A stretch of 64,000 bases of DNA, taken from positions 3,038,001 through 3,102,000 of the forward strand of contig JAMSLZ010000002.1 of the NCBI GenBank assembly GCA_026027325.1, given 5' to 3'. Position numbers and translations under genes: made by a program. Below the pieces are notes generated by a model, which did not search any database, was not told the origin of the DNA, and saw nothing but the letters and a program-made list of their open reading frames with translations. The DNA is from Actinomucor elegans (taxonomy: Eukaryota; Mucoromycota; Mucoromycetes; Mucorales; Mucoraceae). Every line of letters starts with the position of its first letter. Position 1 is the first letter of the stretch. Shown here in pieces: positions 49,395 through 61,114 of this stretch.

Positions 49395-50491
49395 GCTGAA
49401 TAAGTGGAATATAAGAGAAGGAAATTACAGTTTTCCCGGTTTGCATCTTCCTCATTAGCTTGCACTCTCTGTCTCGCACTTCTTTGGCCCAGAGCACCAA
49501 TTTTTTATTGGCCCGTGTAAATTAATTCACATTCCGATCATTTTCGTGCATTTCAAAGAGGATCGTAGATCTTTACTGCTGTTGCTGCTGCTATTAACAG
49601 GAATACTCTTGATAATTTTTGAGATAGGTTGATGGACATATTTACGGACGAGCCTTGGTTTCAAATTGTAAGGTGCCTTACCCGTTTACTATTTTTGGAT
49701 CAGAGGTAGAGCGTTCTGATTATTGAGTTGTCTATGCGCGCTGATTATTTTCTAATGATTATTCCCTGGTCTTTCTGGATGGTAGTTTACATGTTATTTT
49801 TGGCTCATTGAACTCTATAAAAGAGTTGCCTTTTATATATCCCGATATCTACTTCTTTTCATTGATTTTGCCTACTTGCGTTCAGATTTAATTTTCAAAG
49901 GAGAGATATTATTACTGCTATAACTGGTTAAAGATTCGTTTGTGCTTATCTGCCGTATACTTCAAAGTTGAATCATATATTTTATTTATCATGACCTGTT
50001 ATTGCCTATACCAACCATCTAATGCGCATAAAGAAAGTATCTGTACTTTTACTGAGTGAATCTCTATTGCAACATCATACAGACCTTCAGGATTACGGAC
50101 TGAAGTCTGACTTTGTGGTTCACCTAGAGTACATTGAATCGAACATGCCACTGACCGTTTGCCGGCCCAAACTATTGTTGGCCTATCTTTATTGAAGTCC
50201 AGCCTTTTCCCAATTGTTGAACTTATTCTCGAGCTCGTTTTGGTGCTTGCCTGGATTCTGGATATCTATGGCTTCTTTCTTTGACACTATCATAGAGATA
50301 ATTTGTTATATACATAATATTTATCCTTTGTAGTACCTCAGGAGTTAGTCATATCAATCCTCTAAGTCACAGATTTGTTCTTTTCGAGCTTTTGACAAGT
50401 TGTCCTATCATTGCTCATCCAATTTAGATAAATTTCCTTCAATATCATTATCCTTAACCCGAGTGTCTTTATTTTACAAAACTCATAGGGG
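49395..50491. other. Intergenic region with possible membrane-protein remnant
   Basis: The eL27 promoter should lie near 49395-49600. Beyond it are open pieces on the plus strand: MDIFTDEPWFQIVRCLTRLL from 49633, MRADYFLMIIPWSFWMVVYM from 49733 and a hydrophobic stretch PIVELILELVLVLAWILD near 50206. They do not join into one frame with obvious introns. They may be a decayed or poorly resolved membrane-protein gene, or chance. No function can be assigned. Confidence 0.3.
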
Positions 50492-51785
50492 TTACTCTAG
50501 CTTTTGTTGTTTATGGTTTCTAGTATCTTCCTTGACGTCTTTCAATTTACGTTTAACAAGTGTAGACAAGTCATTGATAGGTGTAGATGCAGATATCTCT
50601 TTGGCCTTTTCACTTTTGCTATCCAACATGGCTTTTAATAAAGCTTCTGCCTCTTTCTCAGTTGCTTGTCTACTTGAAAGCTCTTCGATCTACGCGTCAT
50701 CGAATTAGCTGTGAGCTGATATATGTACCTCGCTCTATCTCCTATTTACCTTGAGCTCCATATCAGGTATAATTTCCTTGATTTCGGCAATCTCTTCTTC
50801 GACAGACTTGCTTAGATCGACTTCCTTTCCTTTACCTTTACCTTTGTCTTTAGCAGCTTCCAATGTTTCGACTCTCTTTTTCAGAACGTTAACTGCCTTT
50901 TGTAACTCAGGAAGGGCTTGATCCGTCTTTTCTGTGGAAAATTCAAGGGCCAAAGCATACTTGTAATGGGCTTCAGCCAATTCTCGGTTGTCTTCTTCCA
51001 AAACAGATTGCTTGATCTCAATAGCTTTTTCATAGTCGCTCAATGCCTCATTGAATTTCTCTATCGCCATCAACATGGTGAGTAGAAAACTCTTTAAAGC
51101 GCTCATCTTTCTTTGTACCTGTTTCAAGAGAAATGTCGCCCAAGCACAAATGTACATCGGCTAGCTTCAACTTTGTATCCTTGTCTTGACTCTTTTCGAA
51201 AATAACGCGAGCTACATCCAAGATATCCCAGGCAGTCTCAAAATCATCATCAGCAGGTACTTCGGCTCCCTCCTCTTCTTCCTCGTCATCATCACCATCA
51301 TCCACTTGTTCTTCAGCTTGGGTAGTAAAATCAGGAATATCACCCAATTGAAATAAAGGGTTCCTGGATTCAGCTGGTGCATAAAAGGTGAATATTGGTG
51401 ATCTAGCAAAAATACTCGAGAGCATTTTATTTTTATTTTACCTTCTACTTCCTTGGCGATTTCCTGCTGTTCTTCGACCTTGGTTGCAGAGGCTTGAGCA
51501 GATTGACCAAGCACAGTATTTTGTTGAATAGCGAACTGAAGCAAAGCTTGACCGTACAAGAAGTAAGCATCACCATTAGCAGGCGCAAGATCGCCATTCA
51601 GTTGATCCCTAAGTTTGTGCGTTAGTCTGACTCTTGGAAGGTGCAACATAAGCAAGACACACTCACAAGAGTTGGCAAGCTTCGCCTAGCTTAGAGACAC
51701 TAGCATCGTAACGGCCGTTTTTAAAATCGAGCTTTCCTTGATCAAAAAGAGTTTGGGCTTTGGTCTGTTGATCTTGATCTGCCAT
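50492..51785 (-). CDS. NASP/Hif1/Sim3-type histone chaperone (SHNi-TPR)
   Basis: This is a nuclear histone H3-H4 chaperone of the NASP family. Exons are 51785-51667, 51608-51442, 51373-51119, 51060-50750 and 50689-50492, summing to 1050 bases and 349 residues. The first TPR covers TKAQTLFDQGKLDFKNGRYD, with LFYGQALLQ-like NGDAYFLYGQALLQFA after it. An acidic insert (DDGDDDEEEEEGAE) interrupts the repeats, as in all NASP proteins, and would contact histones. Later TPRs include FETAWDILDVARVIFEKSQ, LADVHLCLGDISLETG and YEKAIEIKQSVLEEDNRELA. A coiled coil and a basic tail (LVKRKLKDVKEDTRNHKQQK) could serve as a nuclear signal. Confidence 0.88.
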
Positions 51786-53632
51786 TGTTGGTTAGTCTTG
51801 GAAGTGTTAAAAACAAAAAATAAAAAAGGTGCACAACCAAATTTTATCGCGTCTTTTCGTAACTGCATTTGCAAAAAAATAAATAAAAGTCCGGGCCGGA
51901 ATACATCCAGCAAGCTTTTTGTTGCTGTGAATGGAAGGCCATACATTATGAAAAGTTACATATTCGTGAAGAGTAATAGCAATATTTATCACAGTGCTTA
52001 TGCTTTGTTTTTTTAAAACTAGATACGTTAAAAATAGCCCCGCAATTATATGGTAGCCGGTACAGATTTCTGAGGTAACCTTAAACTTTCTTCTTCAGGC
52101 TTTATTAGCTTCTATTCGATGAATAAACAATCAACATGTATTTTGAAAAGGGCTTGGTAATTTGATATTGCCAACAATGCTTCTAAAATACTTTTATTTC
52201 ACGCTAAAACATTGTCGATATGCAAGAATTGTGTTAACACCATTAGTGTATCATTTAATTGCGCATCGAATGGTGGAAAGATTGTATTATACATATATAT
52301 GTTTCATTACAGAAGCTACTCTTGATGAACAGTTATTTTATACATTTTTTTGTATTATAAATGCAGCCATAACTTGAGTGTCTGATATATATATATATAT
52401 ATATATCTAATAAAATGCAATAACATACTTCCCACTACACAAAGCATATGCACTAGTAGCCTGTATCTCGAAAATACTCTTTCCAAGCTCTATAAAAGAA
52501 GGCACTTTTAAAATTTTGTACCTCAGGGGGGGTAGATTTGCCAATGTTTTATAAATCGATCCATGTCTAACATCTCTGCATTTCTTGACCAATTTCAATT
52601 TAATGTTACATTAGATAACCATTGTGCGTTCAAATCAAAGTGCTGGATCTACAAAATTCATTTTTTGATTAAATATCGGCGAGTGTATAGTGTCTTTATA
52701 TGTATATATATATGTATACACTCTATAAATTACCTAAGCCTCATGTATACTGGAAATTAATGACTGATAGACTTCTCAGCCAATGTTGGCTTATGTTGTA
52801 TCTGGTAATTATTACTTGCTCAGGATGGGATGCTGCATTTTTTGTTGGATACACCATTTAATTGGGTTGCTATGAGTACTTTATGAATTTATGACCAGTA
52901 ATATATCATTGCCAGAAGCTTGGATTTTTCAGCGTAGAAGAGGATAAATATCAATTCATGCATTATACATTTTATGTAACTTGTAGAAAATTGGAAACAA
53001 TCATATATGTTTTGCAAGGATATACACGAAATATTGATTCAGAGGGCAGAAACACTGTCAATTTTAATCATTGTACCACTTGATCAAGCCAATTCAACTG
53101 TATAAAAGTTTCTTTTTTTAATCAAATGCATCTTGCTTTATGCATCTCTCGAAATTCAAAGGGTTATTTTTTCCTTATACTGATTTGTCTACGATTTTAT
53201 ATATTCTTTCAGTATAGATCACCGTTGTTATTGTTGGCTGTTGACCTCTGGTTCAATATCAGCAGCCAATGAGATCGACCCTTTTGACAAACTAATAATG
53301 TAAATCTTCTCATACAGGGACGATATCTAACTAAATGATTATCCTTACAGTTGATTTCCACTGCCTGTACCTTATATTTTTATATTTAGAACGATAAGGG
53401 ATAGAAACCGGTCCATCAGGCTGCAGAATGATTAGAAATAGTATTTGTAAGCGTAGTGACGTGTTATTTTCCTGCGCTTATTACGCGGATAAAAGTAGGC
53501 TCACGGCATTAGAGCAAGATTTGTCAGATCTTATCTATCTGTGCTTAAAAAACGAGATTTGTCATGACAATAAAACCTCAGCACTTTTTTTTTTATAATA
53601 CTGTACTTCATCTTGTTTCCATCTAATTCACC
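51786..53632. other. Intergenic region between NASP-like gene and riboflavin kinase
   Basis: Both flanking genes read away from this region, so it holds two promoters. No gene is supported; frames of 60-90 codons here are AT-driven. It includes TA dinucleotide runs near 52386-52406. Confidence 0.5.
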
Positions 53633-54318
53633 ATGAGCAGCAACGCTATTAATCCTGATCGCCCTCTTATTGTAGGTCCTGAAATCCCTGCTACTCCATA
53701 TCCTATTTCTGTTTCTGGTACTGTTGTAAAAGGGTTTGGACGTGGGTCCAAAGAGTTGGGCATCCCTACAGGTAATATATACATAAAGAACGCGAAAATT
53801 TTCTCGTTAAAAGACTAAACACTGCTACTGTAGCTAATATGAACGAAGAAGCTTTGGAAGAGATGTTTACTGAGTGTGATACTGGCGTTTACTATGGTTG
53901 GGCTCAAGTAGGAGAAAAGGATACAACTGTCTATCCTATGGTGATGAGTTTGGGTTGGAATCCTTATTATAAGAATGAAAAGAGATCTGCTGTAAGTACC
54001 TTGGGATTAATTGATTGGATATGTACTGAATGCTCCCTTAGGAGGTGCACATTTTACATGAATTTGCCTCAGATTTCTATGGTGAGTCGATCCGGATTAT
54101 TGTGACAGGTTACATTCGTCCAGAACAAAACTATCCTTCGCTTGGTGAGTAAAAAAAAAAAAAAAAAAAAACATATAAAAAAAAAGAGTTTATATTCATG
54201 TATTTTGGATACAGATGCTCTTATTTGCGATATCAAGACTGATATTGAGGTTGCAAAGCATTCTTTGAAGCGCAAGGCCTATGATGAGATCCGTCATCAT
54301 GAACTTTTCAAGCATTAG
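53633..54318 (+). CDS. FMN1: Riboflavin kinase (FMN1)
   Basis: The enzyme phosphorylates riboflavin with ATP to give FMN. Exons are 53633-53771, 53834-53991, 54042 to about 54144, and about 54216-54318. The ATP/flavin motif is [20 protein letters not shown], then [40 protein letters not shown] and [20 protein letters not shown], ending [14 protein letters not shown]. The ELGIPTAN loop and the NPYY/EVHI segment are diagnostic. The GT at 54082 (GGTGAGTC) looks like a donor, but translating through it keeps the family sequence YGESIRI, so no intron is called there. A single-domain enzyme of this size, without FAD synthetase, is the fungal form. FMN feeds GLT1 and the P450 fusion in this window. 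Confidence 0.95.
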
Positions 54319-54946
54319 ACTTTTTTTGATAGAAACAAACCATAGAGCGTGTTGTGTGTGCTTACAAGCATCAATCTGTATATCCATTTCGTAAATTATA
54401 TATTCTTTTTTCCTTCTCAAATCTTTCTCTTCTTTTTTTCTGACTGTATGTCTTTGTGAGTATGATTATGTTGTGGATCGGTCGAGTTTCTTGGCTGTGT
54501 TTCACCTATGAGTGAAGCGAAACCAACACGTGTATTTTCAAGCCAAGTCAATTACAATACCTCGAGACATTTGATCTAATGGTAAGGATACTTTTGTCTT
54601 GAGCTAGCAATTGGGTGTAAAATTACTTCAGAACTATATAGGACTGAATTGACTTTAATCACAATATATATTTATATACATGTGTATATAACAGAATGTA
54701 ATTATAATTCAAACTTGTACAAGTGATTGGACTTTCTGCACTGAATTTTACTCCATTGATGCTATGGAACAAGAGTAGCTGAAACGTCTTATTTGCCGTA
54801 TTTGTAAAATGCTCACCGGCATAAACCTAATTGAAACTCATCCACAAAGTGCTTTATAATAGACTCGTTTCAAGATAGTTTCACCATTCTTTCTTTCTTT
54901 CTTTTGCTTATTCTGATACTATATATATATACAAATATATATTGAT
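54319..54946. other. Intergenic region upstream of GH31 gene
   Basis: No gene is supported. A tRNA-like string TGATCTAATGGTAAGGATAC occurs near 54570 but lacks a B box. The stretch just before 54947 is pyrimidine-rich (TTCTTTCTTTC), as expected for a promoter. Confidence 0.5.
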
Positions 54947-56589
54947 ATGTGGCAATCAGTCTTAAAAAGTGTTGGGCTATCATCTCCAGAAGATTATATT
55001 CATCCACGTTTATCCATTGGTCCTGCAGTGGCCTATCAAGAGTTTTCTGTTGGTAGTTTCAAAATTCAAGTAGATGCGCAAGCGTTAGCTTTGACTATCA
55101 AAAATGCTCACGGACGTATCATTTGGAAATGTAAGGTTATTTTTGTGTAGCATAAACCACGTTTATTGACCTTTTTCTTATAATAGCTTTACACAATCAG
55201 CCATTTCTTTCTTCCTCGGTGGGAAAAGATATAGTAACTACAGAAGATAACGGTGTGTTTCGAATTACAGAGGTCGATGAAAAATCCACTCGGATTCAAA
55301 CTATTACCAAAGTCGAACGCGTTGATGAACATACAATTAAAATATACGGCGGCCTTGGAGCTAAGCTGGTGTTACCTACGCACATGGATTATACCTTGAC
55401 TTTAAAACAACTATCTCACCGACAGCTTGCGTTCTCAGTGGATATCACTCATAGAGACACGGCGATGGAAAATTATCAGCGCCTGATGCTGACTTACGAA
55501 AGTAGACCCGAGGAGCACTTTTTTGGTTTTGGTGAACAGTTTTCTTACGCGTCTTGTAAAGGTCAAAAGGTCCCAATTCTTGTCAGGTAAACGCGTGTAA
55601 TTCTTAATTGACTTTCTATATTTAACGTTCTAATTATACCAGAGAGCAAGGTGCTGGACGAGGCGCACCCGCTGTAAGTAGAAACATCGTGCTATCATGA
55701 TTCCATTAGTTAATTATCGTACTACTAGGCAACTTCTCTTAAAGAATCATTATTGGGCAGTGGATCAACGGATTATTACGCGTCCTATGCATCTATTCCG
55801 CAGTATATCTCCACTGATATTAGGTGCTTGTTTATGGAGAATTATGAATACATGAGCTTTGATATGACACAGCCAGACCGTGTCACTGTTCGTTTAGAAT
55901 CGGATAAAATGAGAGGTACGTATATTGATCTATATATTGAAAGAATGAGGGCCACTTACACCACATTTCAGGGCGAATTTTGGATGGAAGAACTATGCTG
56001 GATTTATTGACAGAATACACTTCTTATGCAGGAAGAATGCTACCACTACCAGAATGGGTTTCTGATGGTGTGATTGCAGGCATTCAAGGTGGACATGAGA
56101 AAACAAAGGAAATTATACGCAAACTGCGTGAATACAATATCCCAACGGCTGCTGTTTTTTTGCAAGACTGGACAGGACAGCGTGCACAAGATGCTGGCCG
56201 AGGTCTGTGTTTCACACGGCATTGGTGGAACTGGGAAAGCGACGATGCACTATATCCTGATTGGGATGCATTTGTGAAGTCGTTGACCAATGATGAAGCT
56301 GGGAAAGTTCGGGTACTGGCCTATGTTAATCCGTTATTAGCCAATGTCAATATGAAATCCCGCTTCAAACGCAATTTGTTTACTGAAGCTCAGACGAAAG
56401 GCTATTTGGTGAAAAGTACAAAATCTGGATCATCCGAAAGTCAAGCATTGTCTGTCAAGATCGGTTCTGATTTTCAAGCAGGTATATTGGATTTGACAAA
56501 CCCAGAGGCGCGAGAATGGTTTAAGCAGGTTTTAAAAGACCAGGTATGGAAATCTGGTGTATCTGGTAAGTAACATAGGCCTACTAACC

Positions 56590-56632
<43 letters not shown>

Positions 56633-57686
56633 ATCTGGCTATATAGGTTTTATGGCTGATTTTGGCGAGCATTTACCTTATGATTCGAAACAAATCGTAT
56701 TGCACTCTGGAGAAAAGGCGGAAACATATCATAATCATTATCCAGAGGATTGGGCTCAATTGAATCGAGAAGTGATAAATGAATTGGGAAAAAACGATGA
56801 AGCATTATGCTTCTTTCGCTCAGGATTTACCCAGTCTCCGGGCCATATGAACTTGTTTTGGGCAGGCGACCAGAACGTTACCTGGGATCAACATTATGGC
56901 ATAAAGAGTGCAGTAAGTTTATACAAACTTAAAAAAAAAGAGCCATACAGCTAACAATCATCTTTTATGCAGGTTACTGGCATGCTTACAGCTGGATTTT
57001 CAGGATTTTCAGTTACGCATTGTGACGCTGGCGGATACAATACGAATTCAAGCAATCTTCCTGGGATGAGAACGCTTCGTACAAAAGAATTACTATATCG
57101 ATGGATGGAGCTGGCTGCATTGACCCCGGTATTTAGAACTTCAGAAGGCATTATCCCCTCATCCAACTCTCAATTCTATGATGATGATGGTACGTAGTAC
57201 ATCTGAACTTAATATTCTCGTTCTATACTAACATATCTACCAGATACCTTTATGCATTTTGCACATACTGCGAAACTGTTTACTGTTATTTCAGAGTATA
57301 GAAAGACGGTACTGAAGGAAGCCTACGAGAAAGGTTGGCCTGTCATGCGTCACCCTGTATTTTATTATCCCAATGATAAAATAGCGCGTGAATTGACATA
57401 TCAACAATTTCTGATCGGTAGCTCCCTTATGGTTGCACCTGTGATGGCTCCTTCTGCGACCTACGTTAAAGTTTACTTTCCCAGGGACGCGCAAAAGGTA
57501 ACCTGGCGCCATATTTGGTCTGGCAAGTATTATCCTGGCGATGGTACTTATAAACCAGTGGATGCACCTGTTGGACAGCCTGCTATCTTTATTAAAGAAC
57601 CTAGAAGTGATGATGGCTTGCTGAATAATTTACTGGATTATGCTACTACATACTACCAACAAAAGACACGACCTGTCTCCAAATAA
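54947..57686 (+). CDS. GH31 glycosidase, YihQ-like; predicted sulfoquinovosidase
   Basis: This is a retaining glycoside hydrolase of family 31, about 770 residues over eight exons. Introns lie near 55131-55185, 55588-55641, 55672-55729, 55915-55970, 56566-56646, 56912-56972 and 57191-57243. The catalytic nucleophile is the Asp of FMADFGEHLP and the acid/base is the Asp of THCDAGGY. The sequence is far closer to bacterial YihQ than to alpha-glucosidases: LPEWVSDGVIAGIQGG, VFLQDWTGQRAQDAG, FTRHWWNWES and FRTSEGIIP all match it. The Gln of GIQGG, the Gln of LQDW, and the Arg and Trp of RHWWNW fit the QQRW residues that bind the sulfonate in YihQ. Release of sulfoquinovose from its glycosides is therefore predicted. 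No signal peptide is visible, so a cytosolic enzyme is likely. Intron five holds a long A run near 56593-56623. Confidence 0.9.
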
Positions 57687-58392
57687 ACTTAATTCCATTG
57701 GTATCTGCGATTAATAGAGAGACGGATACAATGGAATGCATAATTTTTCATTATAATCGGGCTATGTTTGATAGTGTGATACTCATGTTCATGGTATGAA
57801 TGATAAAAGCGCGTTCCCTATATCATTGAATCAAAGCTTCCTACAAACACGTAGGGCCGAGAATAAACAAATATCTTCAAAGCATTGTACAAAAGAAATA
57901 ATACAGTTTGTTAAAATCATATTATTCTGAACATGTAAAACCAATCCGATGCGAGATTGAACCAAGATCTGTTGAAAGATCTAATGAATAATGCGCAATG
58001 TCAGTCGTCAACGACAAGCGTCAAATGGAAGATGGAGAAGTTAAGCAGAATTCCTTTAGAATAGCATAGATTTTATAAATAAAGGCTATAGTGAAATTTC
58101 TGATTCAGAGAAGAAGCCAGTTATTTTGGACGAGTTTTCTAGTGCTTGTTTTACTTGAACAAGCGAAAAAAACAAAACAAACAAACAAACAAAAAAAGCT
58201 TATTTTGTTGACTATACCATAGGCCACATTGTTCAATGGCCAATGGCCAATGGAATTATTGCATAGGCCAGTATATTATTATAGACCCAAAGACGTGGTA
58301 TATCATTTGACAGCCCTGAAAATACAGTCTATCATTTATACCCTATTATCAATAGTATCGTTTCTTTTAAATACATACATATTTCTTTTACA
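57687..58392. other. Intergenic DNA with one dispersed repeat copy
   Basis: Apart from a GATGCGAC repeat copy at 57922-57990, I see nothing coding. A CAAA-type simple repeat lies near 58172-58190. Confidence 0.55.
57922..57990 (+). repeat. Dispersed GATGCGAC repeat, well preserved copy
   Basis: It reads TATTCTGAACATGTAAAACC, then AATCCGATGCGAGATTGAACC, then AAGATCTGTTGAAAGATCTA. It closely parallels the copies at 17239 and 18481. Confidence 0.6.
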
Positions 58393-59809
58393 ATAAATAG
58401 ATTGCCGATTGAGATACTAGTTCACATATTCGACCAGTTGTTCTTTTCAGAGAAGCTTCAATGCGCATTGACATGCTGCCATTGATACACTACAATCATC
58501 ATCACTACACTATACTCAAAAGTTAGCTTTAAATATCTATATAATAAAGATTTAGGATATCAAGTTATTGATATTCGTATAGGTAAAATGGACAATCTCT
58601 TTGGGATTTCAAGACTTAGTTCTAATATCAAATATCTGCAGGTCGAACGGAGCTACTGTTTTGATGGGTAGAGTGACAACGATAACGCGTCTCTCACTCA
58701 GAACTGGAAAAAGCTCGAGGTTATCAATATTTGTCCTTATTTAGCTGCAAAGCTGCTAGCAGGTCCGATAGATATGCATCTCCTCACCTCGTTAACCTTA
58801 AGCTTGGCCAATTAATTAGGTATGTTCATGCAAATATTTGTCAAACAGCTGCAACATGCACTAGTGCTCGAGTGTTTGATATTGACTGAGACTTTCATTT
58901 CTGATTATCAATTACTTAGCACACTGAATCGAAACACGCCTCATCAGCTCCGTTGGGAACTGGATGTAATTAGCTATCCATTTATCAGGGGGTCGGAACT
59001 GGACGTCTTGCGTGATCATCAACCTTTACCTTTGGATTCATCAATTATTTGCAAGAACTTGTGTTCACACAGTATCTTTTATGGCATAAATGATCATGCT
59101 TATGAAATTCCAGATCATAATTAGGAAATCAATTTTGTACATTGAATGGAGTATATTGATCTTTCAAGCATTTCTGTGAATTGTTATGGCCTGTTAGAGT
59201 CACAACAAAGTAAATGTATGATGATAGACTATCTGAAAAAAAAAAGCCTTTCATAATTGGGCTCGATCAGAGACAATCGGCATTGAACACATTTTTCTTA
59301 ATACTGATATTTTAGACAAGATGGATAGCTGTAATATTCAGTTAAAAGAACTTAAAGTCTATGTCAATGGCGAAACACATATGTGGCAATTCCTCAACTT
59401 AGAGCGTTTAAAACAAAGCAAGATAGTTAACACATTAGTTATAATAGACAAGGTTGCTACGTGGAACCAGGATCATTTGGTTTATTTTCTGCAATCATTG
59501 AGCAAAGACAATGATTGTCAATTGAAAGAATATGTATTTGATAGCTTTTCTTGTTTTAAAGATAACAATGCGAAATTAGTATTTCTTATGCATACACCTA
59601 TTCAGATACTCAATGATATACTTTCTTTTCAAAGACTAGACATACGTTGGATTGACTCAAAAGAGCTTCTAGACATTCCTTGCAGTCAAGCGACTCATTT
59701 AGCACATCTTGAAATGACAGTATTAGAATGGCATGATCACGAATACAGCTGGGACAAATCCATTGAGCATATTCAAACAATACTTTACACTTCACCTTTA
59801 CTGCAGTAA
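58393..59809 (+). pseudogene. F-box/LRR-type gene, disrupted by several stops
   Basis: The reading starts NRLPIEILVHIFDQLFF, an F-box motif, but the expected ATG before it is ATA (58393). The same frame then runs to about 59240 through TGA after ALTCCH, TAG after YCFDG, TAA after LTLSLAN, and TAG and TGA near 59122-59140. A run of 10 A near 59235 shifts the frame. The second half continues in another frame as WARSETIGIEHIFLNTD, then MDSCNIQLKELKVYVNGE, to a stop at 59807. Intact copies would be substrate adaptors of SCF ubiquitin ligases. With the start codon lost, at least five stops and a frameshift, this copy is dead. Such F-box/LRR families are large in Mucoromycota. The LRR part is inferred from Leu pattern only. 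Confidence 0.75.
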
Positions 59810-61114
59810 TTCCTGATCTATCCTCATTCTGATTATCATCACATCGTTCTAGATTTACAGCAAAAAAAGCACCAAATTAAAGAGCAGGGAATACTATACT
59901 GAGTATAAAACGCTACTCTCTTTAGCATTACGCAAAACTCTGAAACTAAGTGGTATACGTATAACAAAATAGAAAGGAGTTTCCACAAATGTCTACCCGG
60001 TCAAGGGCCTAGAATAGCTTTGAGTCTGCCCCACACTGTACACAGTTTGTTCATTAATAGCAAGAAGTATTCCGTCTAAAGTATTTTTTTTTTTTTTTGC
60101 AAACTTCTTCATCCTCTGAAACACAAAGACCATATTTTAGACACATATCTAATTACTAGCATAGGCAAAGTGTATTTGAGAGCATACAATCGCATTTTTA
60201 TACATTCTATTATATATAAAATGATTTAATTTGAAAATACATTCTTTTATCAAAGTTGTTTTTATATCGTCAGCTGCACTATTTCATTTTATACAACGCT
60301 TGTTAGAACATTTTGCGTATATCATTAATCTTTTGGTTTAGAATATGAGATCAAAGACCAGACCTGATTTTGCATTGTACATTCTGGCCCATTATAGAAA
60401 AAGAACAAAGGAAATAATTTGAATTCATGGCAAATTCAAGTGAATTAATACTTTCACCTGAACCTATAGTAAAATACAGCTAATATATGTCAGACTTTAT
60501 TTTTATGACCCAATTAAAGTGAATTTCAGTTTTAAAAACTTGGGGTTTTCAAATAAATTGCAGGTTAATCTAAAAACTACTCCCCTTATGCAATAACTCT
60601 CTTGCAAATCGGCCTAACTCGAACTTCACCCTGTAATACAGGTATCTTTATTTTTACTGTATGAAATGAATTTTAAAGACATATTTAATATGTCAATCTT
60701 TTTACTTAAAGCATTAGTGTTCTGTTTGTTGTTTAGTGGCTAATATTGCCCAAGTTGGAAGTTTTGAGTCCGCTACTACAGTAGTCAAATAAAACACGAC
60801 ACCAATAACCAGAGGGCTCTCAAGATATTACAGATCTTTTAAGCTCACATTTCAATCCTACCTCACTTGTTGGTGATGATGGTAAGTATGCCCGCCTACC
60901 TCTTTAACTTTTATTCCTTCTTTTAGGGTTTAATAGACGAAAAAAAAACAGCCTTTGCATAGAATATTATGGTATTGAGAGGCATGGTAGCAGCACGCAG
61001 CACTATAAACTCAGCCGCAGCAGCCAGCACCATATTCGTGACGGTTTTTACATCCCAAGGTCCATGATCAATGCCTTCTTCGTTCTCGGTTCTTTCTTTA
61101 TTATAGAACACACA
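59810..61114. other. Intergenic region upstream of TFB2
   Basis: No gene is firmly supported. A minus-strand frame at 60923-61111 (62 codons) ends four bases from the TFB2 start and resembles no family I know. A plus-strand reading with a good donor (GTAAGT) near 60883 gives only short peptides. The stretch most likely holds the TFB2 promoter and leader. Confidence 0.5.

Noticed and set aside
54082..54120. GT donor at GGTGAGTC in riboflavin kinase
   Set aside because: Reading through it keeps the conserved [13 protein letters not shown] segment, so splicing there would remove family sequence.
54560..54640. tRNA-like string TGATCTAATGGTAAGGATAC
   Set aside because: It resembles an A box, but there is no B box (GGTTCGA-like), no acceptor stem and no clover-leaf downstream.
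60923..61111. Small minus-strand frame abutting the TFB2 start
   Set aside because: It has 62 codons, no recognisable family, and would leave only four bases between divergent starts. It is likely leader sequence of TFB2.
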